Below are positions 8,664-17,910 of a DNA stretch of 64,000 nt, piece after piece; the stretch's first letter is position 1; each line of letters starts with the position of its first letter. A program made the translations under genes and the position numbers. The notes under the pieces are model-generated. The model made no database searches. It had not been told where the DNA came from and worked only from the letters and a program-made list of their open reading frames with translations. This DNA is from BD1-7 clade bacterium (GTDB lineage: Bacteria; Pseudomonadota; Gammaproteobacteria; Pseudomonadales; DT-91): NCBI GenBank assembly GCA_902705865.1, contig CACSIO010000003.1:1-64000 (forward strand), given 5' to 3'.

Positions 8664-8930
8664 ATGGACTTTGAACAGATGATTGCGCAGCTTGATGATG
8701 CTGCCTACCAGCGTCTCAAGCGAGCTGTCGAAATCGGCAAATGGCCCGATGGACGTGTTTTGTCGAATGATCAGCGAGAAGCGTCATTGCAGGCGGTTAT
8801 CGCTTATGAAATGAAATCCGAAGTTGCTACCAATGAGCGTACCGGGTTTGTTGATATGGCGGGCTCATCCTGTCACTCTGATGCCGAGCATGGCGAAGAG
8901 CCAACAATTCTTAAATGGAAAAACGGTTAG
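8664..8930 (+). CDS. DUF1315 / YeaC-family protein
   Basis: 88 residues, small and acidic, with a start region MDFEQMIAQLD and a core YQRLKRAVEIGKWPDG that I recognise as the YeaC/DUF1315 family. The function is unknown in every member I recall. It has no signal peptide or membrane segment. A good ribosome site (GAGGAG-like, ATGAGGAGTCGTT) precedes the ATG. It sits between the rhomboid and DUF2797 genes, the same place as in Pseudomonas from memory. Confidence 0.85.
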   Translation: MDFEQMIAQLDDAAYQRLKRAVEIGKWPDGRVLSNDQREASLQAVIAYEMKSEVATNERTGFVDMAGSSCHSDAEHGEEPTILKWKNG

Positions 8931-8992
8931 ACTATTCGCATAAAACTTAGTCGCCTATCTAGTTATCCACTCTAATTTATCAGGACGTTACC

Positions 8993-9829
8993 TTGCCCCC
9001 CCTCGCTTCAGGTACCATCGTTAAAATGCGTTCGACACTTGCGGACGCGACTACCCCAGTCTCCTATCAGCTCCCTATCGGTGATCAGTTGGTCGATATG
9101 AATGCGTTGATTGGTCGTCAAATTTCGCTCACCTATGCGGGCGAAATATTTTGTAATCACTGTGGTCGAAAGACTAAGAAGAGTTTCAGTCAGGGTTATT
9201 GTTTTCCTTGTATGAAAAAACTGGCCCAGTGTGATACCTGCATTATGAGCCCTGAAAAGTGTCACTATCATGCCGGTACCTGCCGAGAGCCGGAATGGGG
9301 TGAGACTAATTGTATGACAGATCATATTGTCTACCTGGCGAATTCCTCGGGGTTGAAGGTAGGTATTACACGTGCTTCTCAGGTTCCAACTCGTTGGATA
9401 GATCAAGGGGCAGTTCAGGCAATGCCAATCATGCGTGTTGCCACACGTCAGCTGTCCGGTTTTGTAGAGATGGCCTTTAAGGAGCATACGGCAGATAAAA
9501 CCAACTGGCGTAAGATGCTAAAAAACGAAGTTGAGATCATGGATCTTGTGGCTGAGCGTGATCGTTTGATGGCGTTGGTTGAGCCTCAGATCAGCGAACT
9601 GCAAGAGCAGCATGGTATTCAAGCCTTGCAAGCACTTGATGAGTCGGAAACTAGAATCAATTTCCCGGTTGTCGAATACCCAATCAAGGTAGCCTCCTTT
9701 AATCTGGATAAAAATCCAGAGGTTACGGGTAAGCTGATGGGGATTAAAGGGCAATACCTGATTCTCGATGGCGGTGTTATTAACTTGCGTAAATACACGG
9801 CTTACCACCTCGATTTGAAGGCTGAGTAA
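8993..9829 (+). CDS. DUF2797 protein with cysteine-rich N-terminal zinc-binding region
   Basis: 278 residues. After about 45 residues comes a dense cysteine cluster: CNHCGRK, then CFPCMKK, CDTCIM, CHYHAGTC, ending with C near TNCMTD, strongly suggesting bound zinc. The rest (VYLANSSGLKVGITR and following) is the DUF2797 core, which looks GIY-YIG-like at YLANSSGLKVG (my inference). I take the TTG start: the preceding AGGA is well placed, and ASGTIVKMRS resembles family N-termini. An ATG at 9026 is the alternative. A run of seven C bases lies just inside the start. The biochemical role is unknown. Confidence 0.82.
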   Translation: MPPLASGTIVKMRSTLADATTPVSYQLPIGDQLVDMNALIGRQISLTYAGEIFCNHCGRKTKKSFSQGYCFPCMKKLAQCDTCIMSPEKCHYHAGTCREPEWGETNCMTDHIVYLANSSGLKVGITRASQVPTRWIDQGAVQAMPIMRVATRQLSGFVEMAFKEHTADKTNWRKMLKNEVEIMDLVAERDRLMALVEPQISELQEQHGIQALQALDESETRINFPVVEYPIKVASFNLDKNPEVTGKLMGIKGQYLILDGGVINLRKYTAYHLDLKAE

Positions 9830-9879
9830 TTTTATCCGGCTCTTTTAAGCGACCGTTACCAGATAATGGAAAGAACATT

Positions 9880-12501
9880 ATGATTGATTCCCCAGCTAAA
9901 GAAATTTTTGCAAAAGACTATCGAGCACCTGATTTTCATATTGAGAAGACGGAGCTTCGTTTTGAGTTGGCAGGTGATGCGACTCGGGTTACCTCGCGGC
10001 TCACTATTGCTCGTTCTGCCACTGGTGAGAAGCGTCCTTTGGTATTGAATGGTCAGGATCAATCCTTGGTTCAGGTTTCTGTGGATGATGTGATTCTAGG
10101 CAGTGACGCATACTCGGTTGATGATGATTTTCTGACAATTCATCAAGTTACTGACGCTTTTGTTTTGGAATGTGTCACTGATATTGAGCCCGAAAAAAAT
10201 ACATCACTGGAAGGACTTTATCGTTCAAACGGTATGTATTGCACGCAGTGTGAGGCTGAAGGTTTTCGTAAAATCACCTACTACCTTGACCGACCGGATG
10301 TGCTTAGTGAGTTCGTTACGCATATTTGGGCGTCTGAGGGGCAGTTCCCGGTGATGTTGTCTAATGGCAACTGTACTCGTGATGTTGTCGAGGATGGGGT
10401 GCGAAAAGTCACTTGGCACGATCCTTTTAAAAAACCTTGTTATCTGTTTGCACTGGTCGCCGGTGACCTTGAAAGCGTTGATGACTCGTTTGTTACTGAA
10501 TCTGGTCGTGAAGTTGCTCTGCAAATTTTTGTCGAATCCAAAGATCTGGATAAGTGCGATCATGCCATGCAATCGCTGAAAAATGCCATGCGCTGGGATG
10601 AGCAAGTCTATGGTAGGGAGTATGACCTAGATATCTACATGGTTGTTGCTGTCGATGATTTCAATATGGGAGCCATGGAGAATAAAGGCCTCAATATTTT
10701 TAATACATCTTGTGTATTGGCCCACCCTAAAACCACAACTGACCTTGGCTTTCAGCGTGTTGAGGCGGTCGTTGCTCATGAGTACTTCCATAACTGGTCG
10801 GGTAATCGTGTTACCTGTAGAGATTGGTTTCAGCTGAGCCTGAAGGAAGGCTTTACCGTCTATCGCGATGCGGAATTCTCGGCGGATATGAACAGTCGTA
10901 CGGTAAAGCGTGTGGAAGACGCTAGCTTGCTGCGTACGGTACAGTTTGCTGAAGATGCCGGGCCTATGGCGCATCCGGTGCGGCCTGACTCATTTATTGA
11001 AATTTCAAACTTCTATACGGTCACTATTTATGAAAAGGGTGCTGAAGTTGTAAGGATGATGGCTAACCTGTTGGGTGAGTCGCTGTTTCGTAAAGCAACC
11101 GATTTGTATTTTGAACGATTCGACGGTCAAGCGGTAACTTGTGAGGATTTTGTTCGGTGTATGGAGGAGGTATCCGGGCGTGATCTTACGCAATTCCGCC
11201 ATTGGTATAGTCAGGCCGGTACGCCAGCTTTGCGTGTTGCAGGCCAATATGATGCGGAATCGGCGCGCTATACGTTGTCAGTTGAGCAAACGACACCTCC
11301 CACGCCTGGTCAGGATGAAAAACCCGCTTTCCATATTCCGTTTTCTGTTGCTTTGGTTGGTCAAGATGGGCCGTTAAGTTGCGTTTTACAGCAGTCTGGC
11401 CAGGAGGCATCGGAATTTGTTTTGGATATTACTGAATCGAAACAAACGTTTGAATTTGAGGGGGTGCCTGAGGCACCAATTCCTTCGTTATTGCGCGGTT
11501 TTTCTGCACCCGTCAATATGTCGTTTGATTATTCAGATACTGAACTTGCCCAGCTTATTCGGGCGGATGATGATGGCTTTGCTCGCTGGGATGCGGTGCA
11601 AACACTTGCTATGCGCGCGTTGGCCGATGGGAGCGGTGATCAGAGTGGTTTATTGGAAGAGGCGTTCCGATCGCTGTTGAAATCTGCCGAAAATGGCGGG
11701 GCGGATATGGCAATGCTGGCGATGTTACTTACTTTGCCAAATGAGATGTATATTTCGGATGTGTTGCTTGATCTTGATCCTGTTGAAATACATAAGCGTC
11801 GAAAGGGTCTCAAGGCCTTGCTAGGAAGCAGGCTTCGTGAGCAGTGGCTTGCGTGTTATCGTAAGTTTCATTCTACTGGTGATGACATCGACGGTTCTGC
11901 AATGGCGGCGCGTAGTTTAAAGAATATCGCGCTTGAATATTTAATGTCTGCTGATTCATCTTCAGCGCAGGTGTTAGCCCGTGAGCAGTTTGAAAAATCA
12001 TTAACCATGACTGATGTGTCAGCTGCACTTCGTGTGCTCGAAAACCTTGCGGATGATCGTAATTTAGCAGAACGTGTTCTGGCTGATTTCTATCAGCAAT
12101 GGAAAGGAGAGTCACTGGTTGTTAATGCTTGGCTAGCAGCTCAGGCAACGAGTGCGCGCGATGGTGTGTTAGATAGAGTTAAAGGCCTGATGGATCATGA
12201 AGCGTTCGATATAACGAACCCGAACAAGGTGCGTTCTTTGATCGGTGCTTTTTGTAATCAAAATCCATCGCAGTTTCACGCCAGTGATGGATCAGGGTAT
12301 GCGTTTTTGGCCGACCGGGTTATCGAGCTCGATAAGTTGAACCCACAAATTGCTTCTCGCTTGTTAACGCCGTTGACGCGATGGAAAAAGCGAGATCAAT
12401 CGCGACAGGAGCTAATGAAGGCGGAACTTGGACGTATCAAGGCAGAAGATTTGTCCTCGGATGTCTACGAAATTGTCGCTAAATCGCTCGCAGTCGCCTG
12501 A
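9880..12501 (+). CDS. pepN: Aminopeptidase N (M1 family)
   Basis: 873 residues, compared with about 870 in E. coli. It is a cytoplasmic zinc aminopeptidase that trims N-terminal residues from peptides. The exopeptidase motif GAMEN is at 264–268 and the zinc-binding HEYFH at 300–304, with the third ligand in NWSGNRVTCRDWFQLSLKEG about 19 residues on. The N-terminal beta domain and the long helical C-terminal domain are both complete. It has its own ribosome site (GGAAAG) and lies 50 bp after the DUF2797 gene. Confidence 0.98.
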   Translation: MIDSPAKEIFAKDYRAPDFHIEKTELRFELAGDATRVTSRLTIARSATGEKRPLVLNGQDQSLVQVSVDDVILGSDAYSVDDDFLTIHQVTDAFVLECVTDIEPEKNTSLEGLYRSNGMYCTQCEAEGFRKITYYLDRPDVLSEFVTHIWASEGQFPVMLSNGNCTRDVVEDGVRKVTWHDPFKKPCYLFALVAGDLESVDDSFVTESGREVALQIFVESKDLDKCDHAMQSLKNAMRWDEQVYGREYDLDIYMVVAVDDFNMGAMENKGLNIFNTSCVLAHPKTTTDLGFQRVEAVVAHEYFHNWSGNRVTCRDWFQLSLKEGFTVYRDAEFSADMNSRTVKRVEDASLLRTVQFAEDAGPMAHPVRPDSFIEISNFYTVTIYEKGAEVVRMMANLLGESLFRKATDLYFERFDGQAVTCEDFVRCMEEVSGRDLTQFRHWYSQAGTPALRVAGQYDAESARYTLSVEQTTPPTPGQDEKPAFHIPFSVALVGQDGPLSCVLQQSGQEASEFVLDITESKQTFEFEGVPEAPIPSLLRGFSAPVNMSFDYSDTELAQLIRADDDGFARWDAVQTLAMRALADGSGDQSGLLEEAFRSLLKSAENGGADMAMLAMLLTLPNEMYISDVLLDLDPVEIHKRRKGLKALLGSRLREQWLACYRKFHSTGDDIDGSAMAARSLKNIALEYLMSADSSSAQVLAREQFEKSLTMTDVSAALRVLENLADDRNLAERVLADFYQQWKGESLVVNAWLAAQATSARDGVLDRVKGLMDHEAFDITNPNKVRSLIGAFCNQNPSQFHASDGSGYAFLADRVIELDKLNPQIASRLLTPLTRWKKRDQSRQELMKAELGRIKAEDLSSDVYEIVAKSLAVA

Positions 12502-12586
12502 GGCTTGGCGACGATATAGATTTACCGTATTTCTAACAATAATAAAAATATCGAAAATCGGCAGGGAGCGCTGACAGGGAAAATAT

Positions 12587-13042
12587 ATGATTCGCTCTTT
12601 TTTGCTTATTTTAATTGTTTTGTGCAGTCAATTGCCGCTGTCGGCGCAAGCTCAAGACGTTTTTCGTTGTCGAGGCCCAGGTGGTGTTGCAGTTTTTCAG
12701 GCAACACCCTGCAAGGATCTTGATGAGGCTGCGGTTCGGGGGCCTTCTCGGGATATGGTCTTGGAGATGCGTCGTTTGGCGAATAAGGGGCGGGCGATTA
12801 TTGCGGACCTCGGTGCTGACGTGAACTCTATTAAGCGCTGTCAGAAGTCAATGGTGCCCTTCGTTCGAGAGGTGTCGGCTATAAAAACTCAAGTAATGAC
12901 GTTGGCTGCTGAGAGTCGGGAGTTTAAAAATGGGTATGCCGCGTTGGAAGATTGTGCTCAATGTCGGGCGGCTGCGTCGAGTTATTGTCATCAGGTTGAT
13001 CAGCATATGGATCGGGTAATGATGACATTGATGCAATTTTGA
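12587..13042 (+). CDS. Small exported protein, DUF4124-like N-terminus
   Basis: 151 residues. Residues 1–22 are a Sec signal peptide ending SAQA, followed by DVFRCRGPGGVAVFQATPC, which resembles the DUF4124 pattern (Y/F-x-C-x-D-x-x-G…F-x-x-x-P-C). The remainder contains several more cysteines (CQKS, DCAQC, SYCHQ), suggesting disulfides in the periplasm. The function is unknown. The ribosome site AGGGA is well placed. It is 85 bp after pepN and probably independent. Confidence 0.78.
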   Translation: MIRSFLLILIVLCSQLPLSAQAQDVFRCRGPGGVAVFQATPCKDLDEAAVRGPSRDMVLEMRRLANKGRAIIADLGADVNSIKRCQKSMVPFVREVSAIKTQVMTLAAESREFKNGYAALEDCAQCRAAASSYCHQVDQHMDRVMMTLMQF

Positions 13043-13051
13043 TTTCAGTCA

Positions 13052-13080
13052 TTAAAAAATGGTCTCTTCCCCTGTATAAT
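13052..13080 (+). promoter_or_regulatory. Probable sigma-70 promoter of the rubredoxin gene
   Basis: TTAAAA (13052–13057) and a perfect TATAAT (13075–13080) are 17 bp apart, about 48 bp before the rubredoxin ATG. Predicted from sequence only. Confidence 0.6.
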
Positions 13081-13127
13081 GCTGCGAAAAAGCATAAGCC
13101 GCTTTTGGTTTTAGGAGAGAGAATTTA

Positions 13128-13301
13128 ATGAGCGATTTCAAAAAGTACGAATGTGTAATTTGTGGCTTCATTTATGATGAAGAGTTGGGCTGGCCTGATG
13201 ACGGTATCGCCCCTGGCACAAAATGGGAAGATGTTCCAGAAGATTGGGAATGCCCAGATTGCAGCATCAGCAAGTATGATTTTGAGATGGTAGAAGCCTA
13301 G
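13128..13301 (+). CDS. rubA: Rubredoxin
   Basis: 57 residues, the usual size of a one-iron rubredoxin, an electron carrier between NAD(P)H-rubredoxin reductase and acceptors such as alkane hydroxylase or oxygen-detoxifying proteins. The FeCys4 ligands are C9, C12, C42 and C45 (CVICG and CPDCS). The conserved core [18 protein letters not shown] and W40 are present. The second knuckle reads CPDCS where most family members have CPxCG. A strong ribosome site (AGGAGAG) precedes the ATG. It is monocistronic, with its own promoter and terminator, and no reductase is adjacent. Confidence 0.96.
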   Translation: MSDFKKYECVICGFIYDEELGWPDDGIAPGTKWEDVPEDWECPDCSISKYDFEMVEA

Positions 13302-13330
13302 TTTCCAAAACCTGGTTGCTAAGCATCGAT

Positions 13331-13359
13331 AAAACCCGGCAATAATGGTCGGGTTTTTT
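13331..13359 (+). terminator. Rho-independent terminator after rubredoxin
   Basis: An 8-bp stem AAAACCCG/CGGGTTTT with an 11-nt loop, ending in a run of six T, 30 bp after the rubredoxin stop. Confidence 0.85.
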
Positions 13360-13447
13360 GTGCCTGACATATATTGGGTGCGTTGTTTGATTGGTCTTAG
13401 AGTAGAGGTGTGTTGTTCAGTGGTGGCTTAGTGAAGATCACGCGAAT

Positions 13448-13474
13448 AAAAAAGGCGGCTATTAGCCGCCTTTT
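13448..13474 (-). terminator. Terminator of citrate synthase gene (bidirectional hairpin)
   Basis: A perfect stem AAAAGGCGGCT/AGCCGCCTTTT with a 3-nt loop. Read on the minus strand it lies 26 bp past the gltA stop and is followed by T-rich sequence. Confidence 0.85.
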
Positions 13475-13499
13475 CACATTTCACTGGTACAGGGATCGA

Positions 13500-14786
13500 T
13501 TAACGATCGCTGATATCAGTAAAGTCACGCTGTGGAGAGCCAGTGTAAAGCTGACGAGGACGACCAATACGGAAGTCACCACTGATCATCTCATGCCAGT
13601 GAGCAATCCAGCCAACGGTACGGCCGACAGCGAAGATAACCGTGAACATGGATGTTGGGATGCCGATAGCCTTCAAGATAATACCTGAATAGAAATCTAC
13701 GTTCGGGTATAGCTTCTTCTCGACGAAGTATTCATCTTCCAGTGCGATTTGCTCTAAGCGCTTGGCGATTTTCAGTAATGGATCATCTTCAAGGCCGAGT
13801 TCTGCCAATACTTCATCGGCAGTTTGTTTCATAACTTTCGCGCGAGGGTCGAAGTTTTTGTAAACGCGATGTCCAAAGCCCATCAGGCGGAATGGGTCGT
13901 TTTTGTCTTTTGCGCGTGCAACAAATTAATCGATACGAGACTCGTCTCCGATTTCTTCAAGCATATCCAAAACGGCTTCGTTTGCGCCACCGTGTGATGG
14001 GCCCCACAGTGCAGCAATACCAGCAGCGATACATGCAAATGGGTTTGCACCTGTCGAGCCAGTCAAGCGAACGGTTGAGGTAGAAGCATTTTGCTCGTGA
14101 TCGGCGTGAAGTAGGAAGATACGATCCATTGCTTTAGCTAGGATTGGGTTAACGTTGCTATCTTCGCAAGGTGTGCCGAACATCATGTGCAGGAAGTTAG
14201 CTGCGTAATCCAGATTGTTGTCCGGATACATGAAAGGTTGGCCAACAGAATACTTGTAGCTCATCGCTGCCAAAGTCGGGATCTTAGCGATCAGGCGGAA
14301 AGCGGCGATTTCGCGGTGCTTCTCATCATTGATATCAAGTGAGTCGTGGTAGAACGCAGATAGTGCGCCAACAACGCCACACATGATTGCCATTGGGTGG
14401 GCGTCACGGCGGAAACCGTTGAACAGATTGTTTATCTGATCGTGAACCATGGTGTGATAACGGATGGTTTCAACGAAGCTTTCTTTCTCTTCCTTGTTCG
14501 GCAGTTCTCCGTAAAGCAGCAAATAGCAGGTTTCAAGATAGTCAGACTGCTCAGCAAGCTGATCAATGGGGTAGCCGCGGTGAAGAAGGATGCCGTTGTT
14601 TCCATCAATGTATGTGATTTTCGATTCACATGCCGCTGTAGAAACAAAGCCAGGATCAAATGTAAATACACCTTTGCTCGTCAGGCTCCTTACGTCGATG
14701 ACGTCGGGGCCGATGGTGCCAGAATAAATAGGGAATTCGACACTTTCTTGCCCCGGAATCTGAAGTGAGGCTTTTTTGTCTGTCAT
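13500..14786 (-). pseudogene. gltA: Citrate synthase interrupted by an in-frame TAA (codon 287)
   Basis: The full gene would be 428 residues, matching type-II (allosteric) citrate synthase, which condenses acetyl-CoA with oxaloacetate. Codons 1–286 read normally through [15 protein letters not shown] and DESRID. Codon 287 is TAA (13926–13928). The frame then continues without any shift as [14 protein letters not shown] and [12 protein letters not shown] to the natural end. The stop is thus a single substitution of a Glu or Lys codon. The truncated product would keep the first catalytic His (SHGG) but lose the second His (MGFGHR) and the catalytic Asp (NVDFYSG), so it should be inactive. Sequencing error is a real alternative. 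Ribosome site AGGAG precedes the ATG. Divergent from sdhCDAB. Confidence 0.93.
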
Positions 14787-15257
14787 TACAAACTCCTAGA
14801 TAGATAACTTCTCGGTGTATAAATGCTGTACTGGCTGCATTTATTAAATATTACAGCCAATCAAGATTCCCGGTGATCTCTCTCGTATGTCTTGCGGATC
14901 GCTCGGGTTTCATTGGTTTCGCCAAGGAATAATTTTCGACCCTTGCAACGAAATACCGGCCCCGTTTTTCGCTTTGATGTTGGATAAGCAATTTAATTGT
15001 TCGTAAATTGCTCAAACGCCTTTAAAACTGCGGAAAATTGGCCGCTAAAGCCGACCTTTTGGGGTGTCCATACTATAGAGCGAAATCATTAATTGTCAAT
15101 CGCGGGAAAGAGCCATCAGGCGGAGCTTTTCATTAAACATTGTGTTAGATCAATGATTCCGTTTGAGGGCACTAAAATTGACCGTAAGATGCTGTTTTGG
15201 TGCATTTCTGTCATTTGGTCAGGAACTGATCAATACTGCTTATGGTCACCCGTTTGT

Positions 15258-15286
15258 TTGAATTTGTCATCCCTAGACCCTATAAT
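15258..15286 (+). promoter_or_regulatory. Probable sigma-70 promoter of sdhCDAB
   Basis: TTGAAT (15258–15263), a 17-bp spacer and a perfect TATAAT (15281–15286). Transcription would start near 15293, about 97 bp before sdhC. Confidence 0.65.
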
Positions 15287-15294
15287 GCAGCGCG

Positions 15295-15314
15295 GAATTA
15301 AGCCGGCTTAATTC
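15295..15314. promoter_or_regulatory. Perfect 20-bp palindrome at the predicted sdh transcription start
   Basis: GAATTAAGCCGGCTTAATTC is fully self-complementary and sits at about +2 to +21 of the predicted transcript. It could be an operator for a dimeric regulator that blocks initiation, or a 5' stem. No regulator is known to me for this exact sequence. Confidence 0.55.
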
Positions 15315-15321
15315 TGTATAG

Positions 15322-15343
15322 TATGAACAGTTATATGTTCATA
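15322..15343. promoter_or_regulatory. Inverted repeat in the sdh leader
   Basis: TATGAAC (15322–15328) and GTTCATA (15337–15343) are perfect complements separated by 8 bp. This is a second possible protein-binding site or leader hairpin, 46 bp before sdhC. Confidence 0.45.
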
Positions 15344-15389
15344 AACATAACGCCGCTTTATTTAAGGGCATAACGAGAAGAGCAAGGCC

Positions 15390-15767
15390 GTGAAAGATAA
15401 TAGACATGTAAACCTCGATATCTCGACTATCAAACTGCCGATTACTGCGTATGCATCGATCCTGCATCGTATCTCAGGTGTAGCTGTATTTGTTGGCATA
15501 GCTGTTTTGTTATGCCTGCTAGACAGCAGCCTGCAATCAGCAGAAAGCTTTGATAGCGTGAAGTCGTCATTGACTGACAGCTTTCTTTTGAAAGCCGTTG
15601 TTTGGCTTGTTGTCAGTGGTTTGATCTACCACACCACAGCAGGCGTAAAGCACCTAATAATGGATCTTGGTATTGGTGAGACATTGGAAGGTGGCAAGAA
15701 AGGCGCCACTATCACTTTAGCTAGTGCTGCAATCTTGATTGTATTAGCAGGAGTTTGGATATGGTAA
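15390..15767 (+). CDS. sdhC: Succinate dehydrogenase cytochrome b556 subunit
   Basis: 125 residues with three transmembrane helices, an inner-membrane anchor of complex II. SILHRISG contains the conserved Ser/Arg of the quinone site, and HTTAGVKHLIMD carries the heme-b histidine (family pattern HxxxGxxHxxxD). The start codon is GTG with an AAGG-like site just upstream. The final 7 bases overlap the sdhD start. First gene of sdhCDAB. Confidence 0.96.
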   Translation: MKDNRHVNLDISTIKLPITAYASILHRISGVAVFVGIAVLLCLLDSSLQSAESFDSVKSSLTDSFLLKAVVWLVVSGLIYHTTAGVKHLIMDLGIGETLEGGKKGATITLASAAILIVLAGVWIW

Positions 15768-16126
15768 CTCAGGTAACTAACTTTGGCCGCAGCGGTCTCG
15801 CTGATTGGCTTGTTCAACGTGCAACAGCCGTTATTATGCTGGCTTACCTTGTATTTATGGTAGGTTATTTGGTCAGTAACCCCGACCTCACTTTTGATCA
15901 ATGGAAGGCCTTGTTTGATCAAACGTGGATGGCTGCTTTCAGCACGGCGACGTTGCTAGCTATCGTTGCTCACGCGTGGATCGGTTTGTGGGCAGTTTCA
16001 ACAGACTATATGACAACCCGTATGATGGGAGCCAAGGCTACTGTTGTTCGTCTTGCATTCCAGGCTGGTTATTCAATTATTCTGTTTTATTACCTCGTTT
16101 GGGGTATCAAGATTTTGTGGGGTTAA
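15761..16126 (+). CDS. sdhD: Succinate dehydrogenase membrane anchor subunit
   Basis: 121 residues with three membrane helices. WLVQRATAVIMLAY near the N-terminus and HAWIGLWAVSTDYM match the SdhD anchor, where the His/Asp-Tyr region contributes to heme and quinone binding. I choose the ATG preceded by AGGAG at 8 bp; a TTG two codons earlier lies closer to that site. It overlaps sdhC by 7 bp. Confidence 0.95.
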   Translation: MVTQVTNFGRSGLADWLVQRATAVIMLAYLVFMVGYLVSNPDLTFDQWKALFDQTWMAAFSTATLLAIVAHAWIGLWAVSTDYMTTRMMGAKATVVRLAFQAGYSIILFYYLVWGIKILWG

Positions 16127-16129
16127 TTC

Positions 16130-17899
16130 ATGGCTATTCGTACGATTTCATTTGACGGTGTGATCGTTGGCGGTGGCGGCGCTGGTATGCGCGCTGCACT
16201 GCAACTTGCACAGTCAGGCTATAAGACAGCCGTAATTTCTAAAGTCTTCCCGACGCGTTCTCATACGGTATCTGCTCAGGGTGGTATTACCTGTGCGATT
16301 GCATCAGATGATCCGAATGATGATTGGCGTTGGCACATGTACGATACCGTTAAAGGCTCCGATTATATCGGTGACCAAGACGCTATCGAATATATGTGTT
16401 CTGTAGGCCCTCAGGCTGTATTTGAGCTGGATCACATGGGTCTTCCTTTCTCTCGTACCGAAGAGGGTCGTATTTATCAGCGTCCTTTCGGTGGTCAGTC
16501 TAAAAACTTTGGTGAAGGCGGACAGGCAGCTCGTACTTGTGCAGCGGCTGACCGTACTGGCCATGCATTGTTGCATACGTTGTATCAAGGCAATATTAAA
16601 GCGAATACCGTTTTCATGAATGAATGGTTCGCAGTCGATATTGTTAAAAATGATGACAATGTTGTTGTTGGTGTTATTGCAATTTGCATGGAAACCGGCG
16701 AAACCGTTTTTGTTGAATCAAAAGCAACTGTTTTTGCAACCGGTGGCGCAGGTCGTATTTATGCGTCGACAACGAATGCTCACATCAATACCGGTGATGG
16801 TATCGGCATGGCACTTCGTGCTGGTTTCCCGGTACAAGATATCGAGATGTGGCAGTTCCACCCGACCGGCATTTATGGCGCTGGGGTATTGGTTACTGAG
16901 GGTTGTCGTGGTGAAGGTGGTTACCTGATCAATAAAGACGGCGAACGTTTCATGGAGCGTTACGCGCCGAATGCTAAAGATTTAGCCGGTCGCGATGTTG
17001 TTGCGCGCTCAATGACGCTTGAGATTCTCGAAGGCCGCGGCTGTGGGCCTGATGGTGATCATGTCTACCTGAAGATGGATCACTTGGGCGAAGAAGTTCT
17101 ACACAGTCGTTTGCCGGGTATTTGTGAGTTATCGATCACTTTCGCACATGCTGACCCTGTTACTGCGCCAATTCCTGTTATTCCGACATGTCACTATATG
17201 ATGGGTGGTATTCCAACTAACGTTGACGGGCAAGCATTAACTCAAGATGCTGAAGGTAACGATACTGTTATTGACGGCCTGTATGCTTGTGGTGAAGTAG
17301 CTTGTGTATCTGTTCACGGTGCAAACCGACTGGGCGGTAACTCATTGCTCGATTTGGTTGTATTTGGTCGTGCATCGGGTCTGTTTATCGAGAAGTCTTT
17401 GCGTGCGGGTATAGATCATCGTACTGCTTCAGAGGCAAACATTGACGCGGCTATGGCGCGTTTGAATCGTTTGAATAGCTCGAAAGACGGCGAAACTGTT
17501 CCTGAATTGCGTAAAGAGTTACAGAGCATCATGCAGAACCACTTTGGCGTGTTCCGTCGTGGTGACTTTATGCAGGAAGGTATTAAGAAGCTTGCTGATC
17601 TCCGTACACGCATTGAAAATATATATCTTGATGACAAGTCAGATGTGTTCAACACAGCACGTATTGAGGCGTTAGAGCTTCAAAACTTGTTCGAGGTTGC
17701 TGAGGCAACTGCGATTGCTGCTGAAGAGCGCAAAGAAAGTCGCGGTGCACACGCGCGTGATGACTTCCAAGACCGTGATGACGAAAACTGGTTGTGTCAC
17801 TCTATGTTCTTCCCAGCTGACAAGCGCATTGCCAAACGCGCTGTGAACTTCAAGCCGAAGACTGTAGATACTTTCCAACCTAAAGCACGCGTATATTAA
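16130..17899 (+). CDS. sdhA: Succinate dehydrogenase flavoprotein subunit
   Basis: 589 residues, compared with 588 in E. coli. It oxidises succinate to fumarate on the cytoplasmic face of complex II. The FAD dinucleotide motif [11 protein letters not shown] is at the N-terminus, the FAD-linking His is in [10 protein letters not shown], and active-site segments HPTGI and [15 protein letters not shown] are present. It begins 3 bp after sdhD. Confidence 0.98.
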   Translation: MAIRTISFDGVIVGGGGAGMRAALQLAQSGYKTAVISKVFPTRSHTVSAQGGITCAIASDDPNDDWRWHMYDTVKGSDYIGDQDAIEYMCSVGPQAVFELDHMGLPFSRTEEGRIYQRPFGGQSKNFGEGGQAARTCAAADRTGHALLHTLYQGNIKANTVFMNEWFAVDIVKNDDNVVVGVIAICMETGETVFVESKATVFATGGAGRIYASTTNAHINTGDGIGMALRAGFPVQDIEMWQFHPTGIYGAGVLVTEGCRGEGGYLINKDGERFMERYAPNAKDLAGRDVVARSMTLEILEGRGCGPDGDHVYLKMDHLGEEVLHSRLPGICELSITFAHADPVTAPIPVIPTCHYMMGGIPTNVDGQALTQDAEGNDTVIDGLYACGEVACVSVHGANRLGGNSLLDLVVFGRASGLFIEKSLRAGIDHRTASEANIDAAMARLNRLNSSKDGETVPELRKELQSIMQNHFGVFRRGDFMQEGIKKLADLRTRIENIYLDDKSDVFNTARIEALELQNLFEVAEATAIAAEERKESRGAHARDDFQDRDDENWLCHSMFFPADKRIAKRAVNFKPKTVDTFQPKARVY

Positions 17900-17910
17900 G
17901 GGGCAACGAT

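Larger units (their letters stand above)
14787..15389. other. 603-bp divergent control region between gltA and sdhCDAB
   Basis: No coding sequence is credible here. The right third holds a sigma-70 promoter, a perfect palindrome and an inverted repeat, listed separately. The left end holds the gltA ribosome site (14796–14800 on the minus strand). The middle (about 14880–15240) has nothing I can assign. Confidence 0.7.

Noticed and set aside
9008-9487. 159-residue frame antisense to the DUF2797 gene
   Set aside because: It lies wholly opposite a gene with a clear cysteine-rich motif pattern and has no ribosome site.
13125-13370. 81-residue frame antisense to rubredoxin
   Set aside because: It overlaps the clear rubredoxin gene completely and has no recognisable features.
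13926-13928. Recoding of the gltA stop (selenocysteine or pyrrolysine)
   Set aside because: The codon is TAA, not TGA or TAG, and no recoding structure or use of such residues is known in citrate synthase.
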